From positions 434,001 to 498,000 of the forward strand of contig NW_026063249.1 of the NCBI RefSeq assembly GCF_024362695.1: DNA of 64,000 nt. Direction: 5' to 3'. Below, one piece after another: positions 40,524-48,810 of the stretch. The notes beneath the pieces were generated by a model, which worked only from the letters and a program-made list of their open reading frames with translations, was not told where the DNA came from and did not search any database. Source of the stretch: Pectinophora gossypiella (Eukaryota; Arthropoda; Insecta; Lepidoptera; Gelechiidae). Within the stretch, counting starts at the first letter, position 1. Every line of letters begins with the position of its first letter. The position numbers were made by a program, and so were the translations under genes.

Positions 40524-40658
40524 TGTTATGTCGGGAATTAGGGAGCTCCAAATAAAACCAACATCTCGTAACACCGTTATAATCGAAACTGGCTCTTGCA
40601 GACTACCTACATAATACGTTATATTATAAAAGATAATTAACCTAATACCTACATTACA
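40524..40658 (-). repeat. Element B 5' LTR
   Basis: 135 bp, plus-strand ends tgttatgtcggg and ctacattaca. It is followed by the duplicated GTATG (40659-40663). Confidence 0.93.
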
Positions 40659-40904
40659 GTATGATAGGACAGTTTTCTATGGCGAGCAGGCAGAACCCTT
40701 AATGGCATAATAAAAGATCTTGATATTGATATCTTCAACTGTAGTATACCATCATCAGTGCTTCTATGCTGTTCTGGGAGCAAATAAAAAACATAGAAAA
40801 CGTTCAGCTGCTTGTCTTCCCGGGCATGTCGTAAAAACCGACAGAGGGATTGTGTCCTCTAACATGATGGACTAATGTTATGGGCGATAGGCTGATCCCT
40901 TATC

Positions 40905-41035
40905 ACCATAAGGTTCATCATATCCAGCTTACGACATCGTATCAACAGTGGCTGCAAGTTGTCTTTGATTACTTGTGGCTCTGCCCACCCCACTAGGGAT
41001 TACGGGCGTGAGTTTATGTATGTATGTATGTAGTA
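40905..41035 (-). repeat. Interspersed repeat ending in (ATGT)n, minus copy
   Basis: ggttcatcatatccagctta ... tggctgcaagttgtctttga ... ggattacgggcgtgagttta tgtatgtatgtatg is the reverse complement of 48403-48522. The terminal tetranucleotide run is part of the element. Confidence 0.85.
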
Positions 41036-41329
41036 TACCATCAGTGAAGTGGAAATTGGCAAAAAGATATTAGTTGGTTGGGAGTATCATGCGTTGTAAT
41101 TACGTGATCGCAGGCATTTTTCTGCTTGCAGATTTCTATCCCGGACATTGTGGGCGACTAGTTGATTTTGCGTGAAATATGTTTGTTATGTCTGTATAGG
41201 TACCTAGTTTATTTTGCTATCTATTGTTGCTGTATGACCAACATATACCGAAGTCTATCTGTGGAAAACTATAATTGGCTCTTTTGTGATTTTTATGTTT
41301 ATACTATTTGACGTATTTTTTTTTTATTT

Positions 41330-41537
41330 ACTTTCTTTGTATTGCTCTATTTATAACATTATTAATGACCGTATTCCTGGAGGTGGAGGCCTGGAGACCT
41401 ATAACACAGGGTACCCTAGTTTAGGCTCCAGCCTCTACAATAATTATTAATGTTCATGTTATAAAATGATTGTAAGCTAGTATAAGAACAATGTTATTTG
41501 TAGAGGAAATAAATATTTTACTTACTTTTACTTACTA
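41330..41537 (+). repeat. LINE 3' UTR remnant with (TTTACTTAC)n tail
   Basis: Noncoding block ending gaggaaataaatattttact tacttttacttact. It resembles a LINE 3' end with its own AATAAA and short tail repeats. It lies 40 bp from an RCC2 splice donor. Confidence 0.6.
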
Positions 41538-41577
41538 TGTAGCTGTTGGTTTTCCTATAAATAAATAAATAGCGTAC

Positions 41578-41758
41578 CGAGTTCGTTGACGGCGAGGCTG
41601 TACGTGGCGCCGCAGTGCACAGAGCGGACGCCGCGCGCCGACGAGTCGAAGTACTTGATCAGCCGAGGTACGCTCTCGTCCTTCTGCTCGGCGTGCCCCA
41701 GCCGCCCGAACCCGCCGAAGCCCCAGCTGAACGCGCGCTTCTTCGAGTCTATCGCCAC
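41578..41758 (-). CDS. RCC2: RCC2 homologue, exon with the diagnostic WGFGG.GRLGHAE blade
   Basis: Bounded on the minus strand by acceptor tttgcag|G and donor CTCG|GTACGC. It encodes VAIDSKKRAFSWGFGGFGRL, then GHAEQKDESVPRLIKYFDSS and VHCGATYSLAVNEL. The run WGFGG.GRLGHAEQKDE.VPRL is a highly characteristic RCC2 segment. It starts in phase 0 after the exon ending at 42973 and leaves one base of a Gly codon for the exon at 25366. The upstream flank has a SINE inserted 52 nt from the acceptor. The downstream intron is 16.2 kb because of element B. Confidence 0.95.
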
Positions 41759-41810
41759 CTGCAAACAGTGTGTTTGTCAGTCTTTTCATTTTAGTCAAAG
41801 TAAACTCAGT

Positions 41811-42133
41811 AACAGCCTCCGTGGTCTAGTGGTTAGAGCGTCAGGCTCACGATCTGGAGGTCCGGGTTCGATTCCCGATGGGGACATGGTCGAAATCACT
41901 TTGTGAGACTGTCCTTTGTTTGGTAAGAACTTTTCAGGCTTGAATCACCTGATTGTCTGAAAAAGTAAGATGATTCCGTGCTTCGGAGGGCACGTTAAGC
42001 TGTTGGTCCCGGCTATTAGCCGTAAAACACCTCCACCCGCAGTGGAGCAGCGTGGTGGAGTATGCTCCATATCCCCTCCGGTTGATTGAGGGGAGGCCTG
42101 TGCCCAGCAGTGGGACGTATATAGGCTGTTTAT
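41811..42133 (+). mobile_element. tRNA-derived SINE with 11-bp target duplication
   Basis: The head gcctccgtggtctagtggtt and gtccgggttcgattcccgat provide A-box and B-box pol III promoter elements. The body includes ttttcaggcttgaatcacct and gcttcggagggcacgttaag. The tail is gaggcctgtgcccagcagtg. Target duplication gtaaactcagt is at 41800-41810 and 42134-42144. It is a full-length copy, antisense to RCC2. Confidence 0.9.
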
Positions 42134-42214
42134 GTAAACTCAGTTGTTCCAAAATGGCGAATGAGCCTGGAGGGTTATTTATTTATTCGTAACTGGAGGG
42201 ATATAAAACTTAAA

Positions 42215-42303
42215 AAAAAAGGTAAATTATGAAATTCTGATTACTAAATAAAGACACATCTAAAAGTAACGAAAAACATTTTCTTTTTTCTATTTAACTT
42301 GTA
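42215..42303 (+). repeat. Dispersed repeat fragment (third copy)
   Basis: The stretch aaattatgaaattctgatta ctaaataaagacacatctaa aagtaacgaaaaacattttc matches 53787-53860 and, more loosely, 26400-26470. It is cut short by the adjoining foldback pair. Confidence 0.8.
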
Positions 42304-42304
42304 C

Positions 42305-42790
42305 GTAAAGGATGTTAGTGACAACGTAACGAAAACTTTGAGGGATGATTCAGACCATGATTCTGAGTAGATATGAAGTGGAATTTTCCGTCACAAAAGT
42401 ATGGAGCGGAAAATAATTTAAAATAAAAACACTAAAATTTTCATGAATTTTCCGACAGGAAATTCCACTTGATATCAACTCAGAATCAGGATCTGAATCA
42501 TCCCCCTCAGTATTCGTTACGGTGTCACTAACACCCACAACTACTTGTATGGCTGTCGTATGTACCTACTTGTACGGGGTGTAAGTGACATCGTAACGAA
42601 TACTGACGGAGATGATTCAGCTGATTATTCTGAGTTGATATCAAGTGGAATTTTCCATCGCAAAAGTATAGAATTGAAAATATTAAAAAAAAACATGAAT
42701 TTTGCGCCGAAAAATTCCACTTGATATTAACTCAGAATCATGGTCTGAATCATTCCCCTGAATGTTCGTTACGATGTCACTAACAGCCTG
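42305..42790. repeat. Two foldback palindromic units in tandem
   Basis: Unit 1 (about 42309-42533) and unit 2 (about 42579-42785) each read gtgttagtgacatcgtaacg-type end, ccatgattctgagt, atatcaagtggaattttccg, a 60-70 bp A-rich loop, and then the complement of all of these. A short spacer (acttgtatggctgtcgtatg) separates them. They lie in the RCC2 intron between exons 42973-43139 and 41578-41758. Confidence 0.88.
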
Positions 42791-42972
42791 TATAGTCCTG
42801 TGTGCTATATAGTGAGCTCGAATGTGACTGGCAAAGCCGAACTTTGTTTTGAACACCTAGTCACATTCGAGGCAGAAAAGCTGTCCATCCGAGTTGAAAC
42901 ATAAATGGGTTTGGGACAATCCTTGCGTGTTTGGCGTTTTTCGTTATTTTTTTGTTTTTGATATGGTCTTAC

Positions 42973-43139
42973 AGTGTGGTTATTTCCGCAGGAGAAGTCG
43001 ACAATGTCCACGTCCTTGACGGGCATCACGTGGCCATCCTTGGTCTTCTCGAAGAACATCGCGACGTGCTTCGGGACCGTCTCAAAGTGGAACGAAAGCT
43101 TCGTGCTCGTCACGAAGTACTTCCCGTCCGTGTTGTGAC
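42973..43139 (-). CDS. RCC2: RCC2 homologue, exon with EKTKDG segment
   Basis: The minus-strand exon runs from acceptor tcccag|G to donor CACT|GTAAGA and encodes HNTDGKYFVTSTKLSFHFET, then VPKHVAMFFEKTKDGHVMPV and DIVDFSCGNNHT. The RCC2-specific insertion VAxFxEKTKDGxxxPV followed by CG.NHT is clear. Length 167 bp; it begins with two bases completing a codon and ends in phase 0. The exon found upstream in this window (44306-44405) ends in a different phase, so at least one exon is missing between them. Confidence 0.95.
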
Positions 43140-43199
43140 CTGGGACAAAACAAGTTTTACGACAAAATTCGACGACCGACCGACAGCATGAAATATCAT

Positions 43200-43335
43200 T
43201 AACACCCTCTGATGTCCAGTGGTTGAGGTTCGACTCCCGGTGAGGTCAAATCTAACAAAAAAATCGTTTTGTGAAACTGTCTGAGGTTTGGTCAGGACAT
43301 AGCAGGCTGATTGAAAAATAAGATGATTCCGACAC
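43200..43335 (+). repeat. Degenerate tRNA-derived SINE copy
   Basis: ctgatgtccagtggttgagg and ttcgactcccggtgaggtca reflect the A/B-box head. ttttgtgaaactgtctgagg and gaaaaataagatgattccga match the body of the SINE at 41811. The tail is missing. Confidence 0.7.
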
Positions 43336-43399
43336 TCACGAAGTACATACGTCCACATACTCACAAACAGATTACACTCTGGTGTTGATGCATATGCAT

Positions 43400-43820
43400 T
43401 AAGCATGAAAAGAGATAGGTAGTAGGTAGTAGTAGTAGTTTTAGTGATAAGTAGTAGCTTTAGTTGTTTTATAAAAGAATTAACGTTGGTTTCATTTTTA
43501 ATACATAGTATCAGGAAGGTGGTTGGTGGTGGTGTGGTGGTACGTCATCAATGGACTAGCAATGGCGGCTTGTCTTAGGATTGAGCATACCTGGTTTTCT
43601 TATAACATGATTGTAACGAGCGTCTTGGGTGCGCTGGGCTCTGCACGGCGAATTATATCGAGGGTTTCGACCAATAGGCGCAGTGAATACTATCTACGTG
43701 GGTAGACGTCGTACGGCTGTTGGTCAAAGGCCTCGATATAATTCAGTACGGTTATATTTATACGTTTATTTAATAGGCATATAAACGGTAATCAAAAGAC
43801 TTTGGAGTCTCATCAAGGTG
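43400..43820. other. RCC2 intron, no exon recognised
   Basis: Contains short tag/gta and ggt repeats (43420-43450, 43510-43545) and a pair of matching cctcgatataattc / cgaattatatcgaggg segments. No sequence for the expected missing RCC2 exon could be found on either strand. Confidence 0.5.
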
Positions 43821-43824
43821 ATTG

Positions 43825-44150
43825 GACTCTTCTTCTATCGGGTGGGTAGGAGGATAACCAAACTCATCAACCATGGCGTCAGGGTTACTATTGAGCCCCC
43901 AAAGGCCTCTGACAAGACTCATGTAACGACTACGTACTTACATTAGTAAGTAGTAACCGGGACCAACGGCTTAACGTGCCTTCCGAAGCACGGATCCTTT
44001 TACTTTCGAACAATCAGGTGATCAACCTGTAATGTCAGCCAAATTAGGGATCACAAAGTGATTTTTGTGATATATCCCCACTAGGATTCGAACCCGGGAC
44101 CTCCGGATCGTCGGCCCAACGCTTAACCACTGGACCACGGAGGCCGTATT
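43825..44150 (-). repeat. tRNA-derived SINE, minus strand, long form
   Basis: Reverse complement of the SINE head (ggattcgaacccgggacctc and aaccactggaccacggaggc at 44093-44144). Then come the body (acgtgccttccgaagcacgg) and an extended tail (gtgggtaggaggataaccaa, gggttactattgagccccca). The tail is longer than in the 41811 copy, so it belongs to a related subfamily. Confidence 0.8.
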
Positions 44151-44305
44151 GAGTTAGATGAAAAATTTCTTCCTTCGAATAACCTTCTAATTTCATGGAT
44201 AACAGACATAATGCATCTTTTATCTTTGTTTTTGAGTATAAATGATTTTTATTAAACTTAGGCACAACACTAAGATTGAACTTATCAACAAGGGATAAAA
44301 CTTAC

Positions 44306-44405
44306 GTATGGCGGACTCGTGTAGGCTTCAGTATTTGCGCAGTATTCGTTCCCACTCCGCATTGACCGCTCTTGTTGTCACCGCAAGCGTACACGGCGCC
44401 CGTAT
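44306..44405 (-). CDS. RCC2: RCC2 homologue, most upstream exon found
   Basis: Between acceptor ttcgacag|A and donor ATAC|GTAAGT the minus strand encodes DTGAVYACGDNKSGQCGVGT then NTAQILKPTRVRH. It matches the RCC1-blade pattern tdtG.vy.wGdNk.GQ.G.G followed by a Pro-x-x-(I/V) strand and fits the blade preceding the GAEFS segment of RCC2. It starts with two bases of a Gly/Asp-type split codon and ends with two bases (phase 2). N-terminal exons (NLS-like region, first blades, start codon) were not found in the window. Confidence 0.8.
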
Positions 44406-44659
44406 CTGTCGAAATACAGGATTGTTGTCAATGTAATATAAACGCAAGATTCAGTTCTTTTGTCCAAGTCCAAGGAAGATGTCTTCCGATTGTGGCTCCG
44501 TCCACCTCCTAGTAATATTATAAAAGATGCACGAGAGAAAAAGTAATATTATAAACGCGAAAGTTTATAATGTGTCACGCAAAAAAACTACTAAACAGAT
44601 TTTGTTGAAACTTCAGTTTGTTGTGGCCTTATGAAGATAGAGGTACCGGTCTTCTATCG

Positions 44660-45000
44660 TGTGGGTTATGAAGTGCATTATCAACATCAGCAAGCCTGGT
44701 GCCAGGATTACTAAGGAGCCGTATTATTGAGAGATAGAATCCGACAGAGAACCAAAGTTACCGATATAGCTCTGAAAGTTAGCAAACTGAAGTAGCAGTG
44801 GACTGGCCACAATAGTCGCAGAACCGAAACCCCTGGTGCATGCGTGTTCTGGAGTGGAGCCCGCTTCTACGGAAACGCAGTGTGGGTCGACTCCTGGCTG
44901 GAGGTGCCTGGATAAGAACGGCCGAGGATAGGGCGTTGTGGCGCGCCTTGGGAAGAAGCCTATGTCCAGCAGTAGACTGCAACGGGCTGCTGATGACCAG
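44660..45000 (+). pseudogene. LINE C-terminal fragment (endonuclease/RT tail), degenerate
   Basis: The plus strand gives remnants of the form IRQRTKVTDIALKVSKLKWQ, then ETPGACVLEWSPLLRKRSVG and AEDRALWRALGEAYVQQ, ending in a stop-rich CAGCAGTAGACTGCAACGGG tail. This is the C-terminus of the moth LINE RT family that ends LGEAYVQQWT. Several substitutions and at least one frame change are present. Confidence 0.75.
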
Positions 45001-45217
45001 TAAGTAGTAACCGCGACCAAGAGATTAAAGTGCATTCCGAAGGGTCATAATATTACAATTCACACAATCGGGTGATCAGTCTGTAATGTATATTTATTTA
45101 TTTTAATCGGGGTCGGGGTTTTTTTGTTTGGCCGCCCAAATTGTACTGTATTCATGTGTCTGATTGTTGAAATTTTACTTGCTTACTTGCTAATTTTACT
45201 TACTGGTGCATATACCG

Positions 45218-45632
45218 GGTGTTATTAGTGACAAAAGTGAAAACGAAAACTTTGAGGTATCATTCAGACCATAATTCTGTATCAAGATGAATTTTCCGTT
45301 GCAAAAGTATAGAACTGAAAATAATTAAAAAATAATACAAAAATTTTCATGAATTTTCCGACAGAATTATGGTCTGAATCATCGCCCTCAGTATTCGTTA
45401 CGGTGTCACTAACATTCATAGCTACCTGTACTTGTACTTGTAAGGGGTATTAGTGACATCGTAACGAATAATGATTCAGCTCATTATTCTGAGTTAATAT
45501 CAAGTGGAATTTTCCATCGCAATAGTATAGAATTCAAAATAATTAAAAAAAAAAGTTCCACTTACTGTAATTAATTTATTAACTCAGAATCATGGTCTGA
45601 ATTCGGTTAGTTACGATGTCACTTGCACCCTG
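45218..45632. repeat. Two foldback palindromic units in tandem, eroded
   Basis: Unit 1 (about 45219-45414) and unit 2 (about 45450-45630) share the gattctgagttaatatcaag, gtggaattttccatcgcaa and cgttacggtgtcactaaca blocks with inverted partners. Some arms are shortened by deletions. Confidence 0.85.
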
Positions 45633-46570
45633 TATGTCGCGAAAGTCAAATAAGCAATACAAGGTGCTTGCTGTATTTAAGTAAATGTAGGTATTTATTT
45701 TCACTTAAAGTATTATTCATGTTTAAAATTGACAATAATTTATTAATTTAATATTTTCGACGGATACACTGTGTGTATACAATCGATAGAGCGATGACGT
45801 TACTTACTGAAAAAAATAGTTTTAAAGGTGTGCGTTCTGTGTATGCTGCGCATTGCACCTAGCTTTTATATGGAAGTATTTCGAAACGCTGGGTGAGTGC
45901 GCAGGCTACCTCACACCACATTGCTATCGGTGGGAGGCAAAAGGGATGAAAAGCTGGACGCGCTCGCAGATTTCCTCAGTATAATAGCGGGACCGTGGCA
46001 TTACGGTTGCCTTGGTCCCCCTATTATACTAACATCACCTTAGTACCAAGCTCCCGGGCTTTATGCAAAAAGCTCCCGGGCCTTAATAAAAAAACAATAG
46101 GGTCCAAGTAAGAGAAGTACCTACCTTTTTTGAAGTATTTCAGACCTTAAAAAATATCCTGATTAACATTTATTTAGCTACTACAGCACTTGAAAAGCTT
46201 CCCCCTCTCTCTTTTAAACTTCTATTTCGTCGTGCCCGACCGACAGGGTCTACACTCTGAAGCTCATACGTAACTTACACCATCATACTTAGTATGCAAA
46301 ATCGCGGAGGGCCGTGTTGCTCTATGTATGCAAATAAAGAATATCGGATTCTTGTACAAATTACAGTGTATAGTACTAAGGGCGTGTGTCTAATTTGTAG
46401 TTCACGAAAATAATACACACGGTGTTTAATTTATTTATTTTTCCTCGCCCATTTAAGGGGCATGCTAAAATCATAAGATACATGCTGCCACGGTTTCGAA
46501 ACAATATTATTCTAAAGATTTTTTGTGTTTTTATAGCACTCACTTGTGCTTAGACACAAAGAGAAAATTA
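45633..46570. other. No gene recognised; contains a 17-bp-arm hairpin
   Basis: A strong inverted repeat lies at 45978-45994 and 46014-46030 (agtataatagcgggacc versus ggtccccctattatact, one mismatch, 19-nt loop). A retroelement-like 3' segment at about 46225-46340 (cgtcgtgcccgaccgacagg, cgtgttgctctatgtatgca aataaag) suggests a LINE 3' end. No ORF of note. Confidence 0.5.
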
Positions 46571-46574
46571 AATC

Positions 46575-46665
46575 GAAAAATTCGGATTTGAACGGGACTT
46601 GAACCCGCAGCTCTTGTCAAGTCGGGACGAGCGTGTTAACCATTACACCACCGGGTCCTCTACCC
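46575..46665 (-). repeat. tRNA-like SINE head or tRNA pseudogene
   Basis: On the minus strand ggacccggtggtgtaatggt and gctgcgggttcaagtcccgt supply good A and B boxes and a T arm. The acceptor stem does not pair with any 3' partner, so a functional tRNA is unlikely. Confidence 0.6.
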
Positions 46666-47217
46666 GTCCATGCGAAATTCTTCGATGTATGTATGGTCAT
46701 TGCGTCGTACAAGAGCTGTAGGTTTAAATCTCGTCGGAGTCAGAACTTTTTAGTTTTATTTTTATCTTTGTGAATATTATTCTAGTTTCTTCTAAGACAT
46801 TCTTAAGATTTTTCATAATGTAATAATAAAAACTATAATTGTTAACACTTTGATATATTGATGTATAATATGTTACTATAAGTAGTTACACCTTTGATAG
46901 GTCGCATCTCGTGTCCCTGAAATGAAATATTGACAAACAGTATAGATTTCACCCCATAAGGTAAACAAACATGCCAGACAGGCAACAAATCAATACAGCA
47001 AGTCTAGGCCAGATTTGAGGGGGTGAGTAGCGGTCATGAGAGGGGTCATGCCTACGTTAGGGAATTGGTACGCAAGTTGAGTTACATTCGACTTAAAAAA
47101 TTATTATTTATTTATTTACTAGTCTGGACAGACGTTTTCGTGCCAGATCGAAGTCAGTCAATCCGTTCTCAAGAAAAAATATTCTATGAGGCAATTATAC
47201 ATATTTTTTGTCTTAAC
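46666..47217. other. No gene recognised
   Basis: AT-rich. Short ORFs (for example 47023-47301) run into repeat sequence and have no motif. Confidence 0.5.
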
Positions 47218-47402
47218 ATACAGGGTGTTAGTGACATCGTAACGAAAACTTTGCGGGAAGATTCAGGCCATGATTCTGAGTTGATACATAAAAAACACTA
47301 AAGAATGTTCATGAATTTTCCAACAGGAAAATCCACTTGATACCAACTCATAGAATCATGGTCTGAATCATCCTATACGCTCTGTCAATAACGCTTTGTA
47401 TA
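47218..47402. repeat. Foldback palindromic unit, partly deleted
   Basis: cagggtgttagtgacatcgt aacgaaaactttgcgggaag begins the left arm. The right arm reads cttgataccaactcatagaa tcatggtctgaatcatccta. Part of the inner arm is missing. Confidence 0.85.
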
Positions 47403-47574
47403 CATATTTCAGTAGTTATTCTGGTAAACAGGGCGGAGACAAATTTACAAAAACAAATCGTCCGTAAGATGTTATAAATAATGTACTAACCCGAATTTGT
47501 TTATTATATACATTAAAAGATAAACTACTAGACTAACAGAATGATTTAATTTCTAACTAAGATCTAACTTCGTC

Positions 47575-47632
47575 AAATTGCAATATTGCTTTTTTGATGA
47601 ATTGTGGGTTTTTTAACCCGCCAGATAAATAT
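47575..47632. repeat. Lone end related to the 158-bp MITE
   Basis: ttgcaatattgcttttttga tgaattgtgggttttttaac ccgccag parallels the right end of the MITE at 26622-26779. Confidence 0.55.
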
Positions 47633-47639
47633 ATATTGC

Positions 47640-48402
47640 TTTTATTTTGATCGGAATAAGTGGAAGATGTGTTGTGCCTAGTGCCTAGCTGTAATAACAA
47701 GGGTCATCCATCATTGTAATACAAAACAGGCACGGCAACTGAGAAAATAGCTGTTTGTTTTCCAGACTTTACTTACCAATTTACCCGAATCGGTGAGTAA
47801 GGAAAACGTAGAACCTTTCTAATTACTTACTATGAACTTTTTAAATTTTGACATATCCCAATAAGTTTTTCGGCAAATTATTCTGACCGCAGCTGCTTCG
47901 TACAAAAAAAAAACATAGGATGGTGGGTGGTTGTGGGGATGAAACGGGGGGAAGGTTGTGTATTTGGAATGCTTCAACTGTGTTTAGCGGCGAACATTGT
48001 ATTACATAGTCTACGCCACTTGTTGATACACTAAGTTCGACAAATAGCTTCATACTTAACCACAATTTAGTCAGTCATTAGAGGAGGGACCGCCAAACTA
48101 TATCTGACCTAACGTTCACACATATCATTAGCAGTGATGCATCGCATGCTTTGCTAAATAAATGTAGAAAATACTTGAAATAAAAACTCAGTGAATATTA
48201 ATTAAACAATATTAACATGAAAGAAAAGGAAATATATCTATATCTACACCGCATGCAAGTAATACCTAAGTACTTATTGCCATGAGTGACGAGCGTCAGT
48301 AAAATACTGCTAAAATAATAATATTAGGTCTTTACCTATCAAATTGTCGTTCTGCAGTACTGGCCATTTCAAAATTTTTTTTTTGTTTGACTAAGAATTC
48401 TA
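47640..48402. other. No gene recognised
   Basis: AT-rich, no convincing ORF or splice-bounded exon. A minus-strand ORF (47841-48065) has no motif. Confidence 0.5.
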
Positions 48403-48522
48403 CACACATACATACATAAACTCACGCCCGTAATCCCTAATGGGGTGGGCAGAGCCACAAGTAATCAAAGACAACTTGCAGCCACTGTTGATACGAAGTC
48501 CAAAGATGGATATGATGAACTA
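48403..48522 (+). repeat. Interspersed repeat beginning with (ACAT)n, plus copy
   Basis: acatacatacataaactcac gcccgtaatccctaatgggg tgggcagagccacaagtaat caaagacaacttgcagccac tgttgatacga matches 40905-41035 in reverse. The element starts with the tetranucleotide run, as microsatellite-associated moth repeats do. Confidence 0.85.
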
Positions 48523-48642
48523 AGAATTCTAATTTAAAATTAATCTTATTATAAAAATATGGAATTCTTTTTCCAAATGTAAAAAAGACAATTTGTTTAC
48601 TGATTAGTTTCGTCATCTTGGATTCGTTAAAAGTTCGAGTAA

Positions 48643-48761
48643 TCTATACTTATAATAAATCTGTAGAGAGGTCAATTCTGTACATTAAATATTTTTTCAA
48701 AATAACTATCAGGGGGTGATAAGTGATCGATACTGATGCCAAAAATGCAATCAGTAAAATT

Positions 48762-48810
<49 letters not shown>

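Larger units (their letters stand above)
26805..40658 (-). mobile_element. Ty3/Gypsy element B (Mag-like), complete ends, carrying four later insertions
   Basis: Identical-family 135-bp LTRs occur at 26805-26939 and 40524-40658 with TG...CA ends, and the 5-bp duplication GTATG flanks them (26800-26804 and 40659-40663). The element reads on the minus strand: PBS next to the right LTR, then gag, protease, RT, RNase H, integrase and a polypurine tract (RC of 26940-26950) next to the left LTR. Insertions are element A, a Helitron-like element, a LINE 3' end and a 1.19-kb insert. Removing them leaves about 4.66 kb. The LTRs differ at one visible base (acatt/acatc), so B is older than A but not ancient. 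The coding region has one in-frame TAG and two frameshifts. Confidence 0.93.

Noticed and set aside
41813..41885. tRNA gene (A and B boxes present)
   Set aside because: It is the head of a SINE with a 250-bp non-tRNA body and target duplications; the same head recurs in several degraded copies.
46575..46665. Functional tRNA gene on the minus strand
   Set aside because: The acceptor stem has no pairing partner although the promoter boxes are good.
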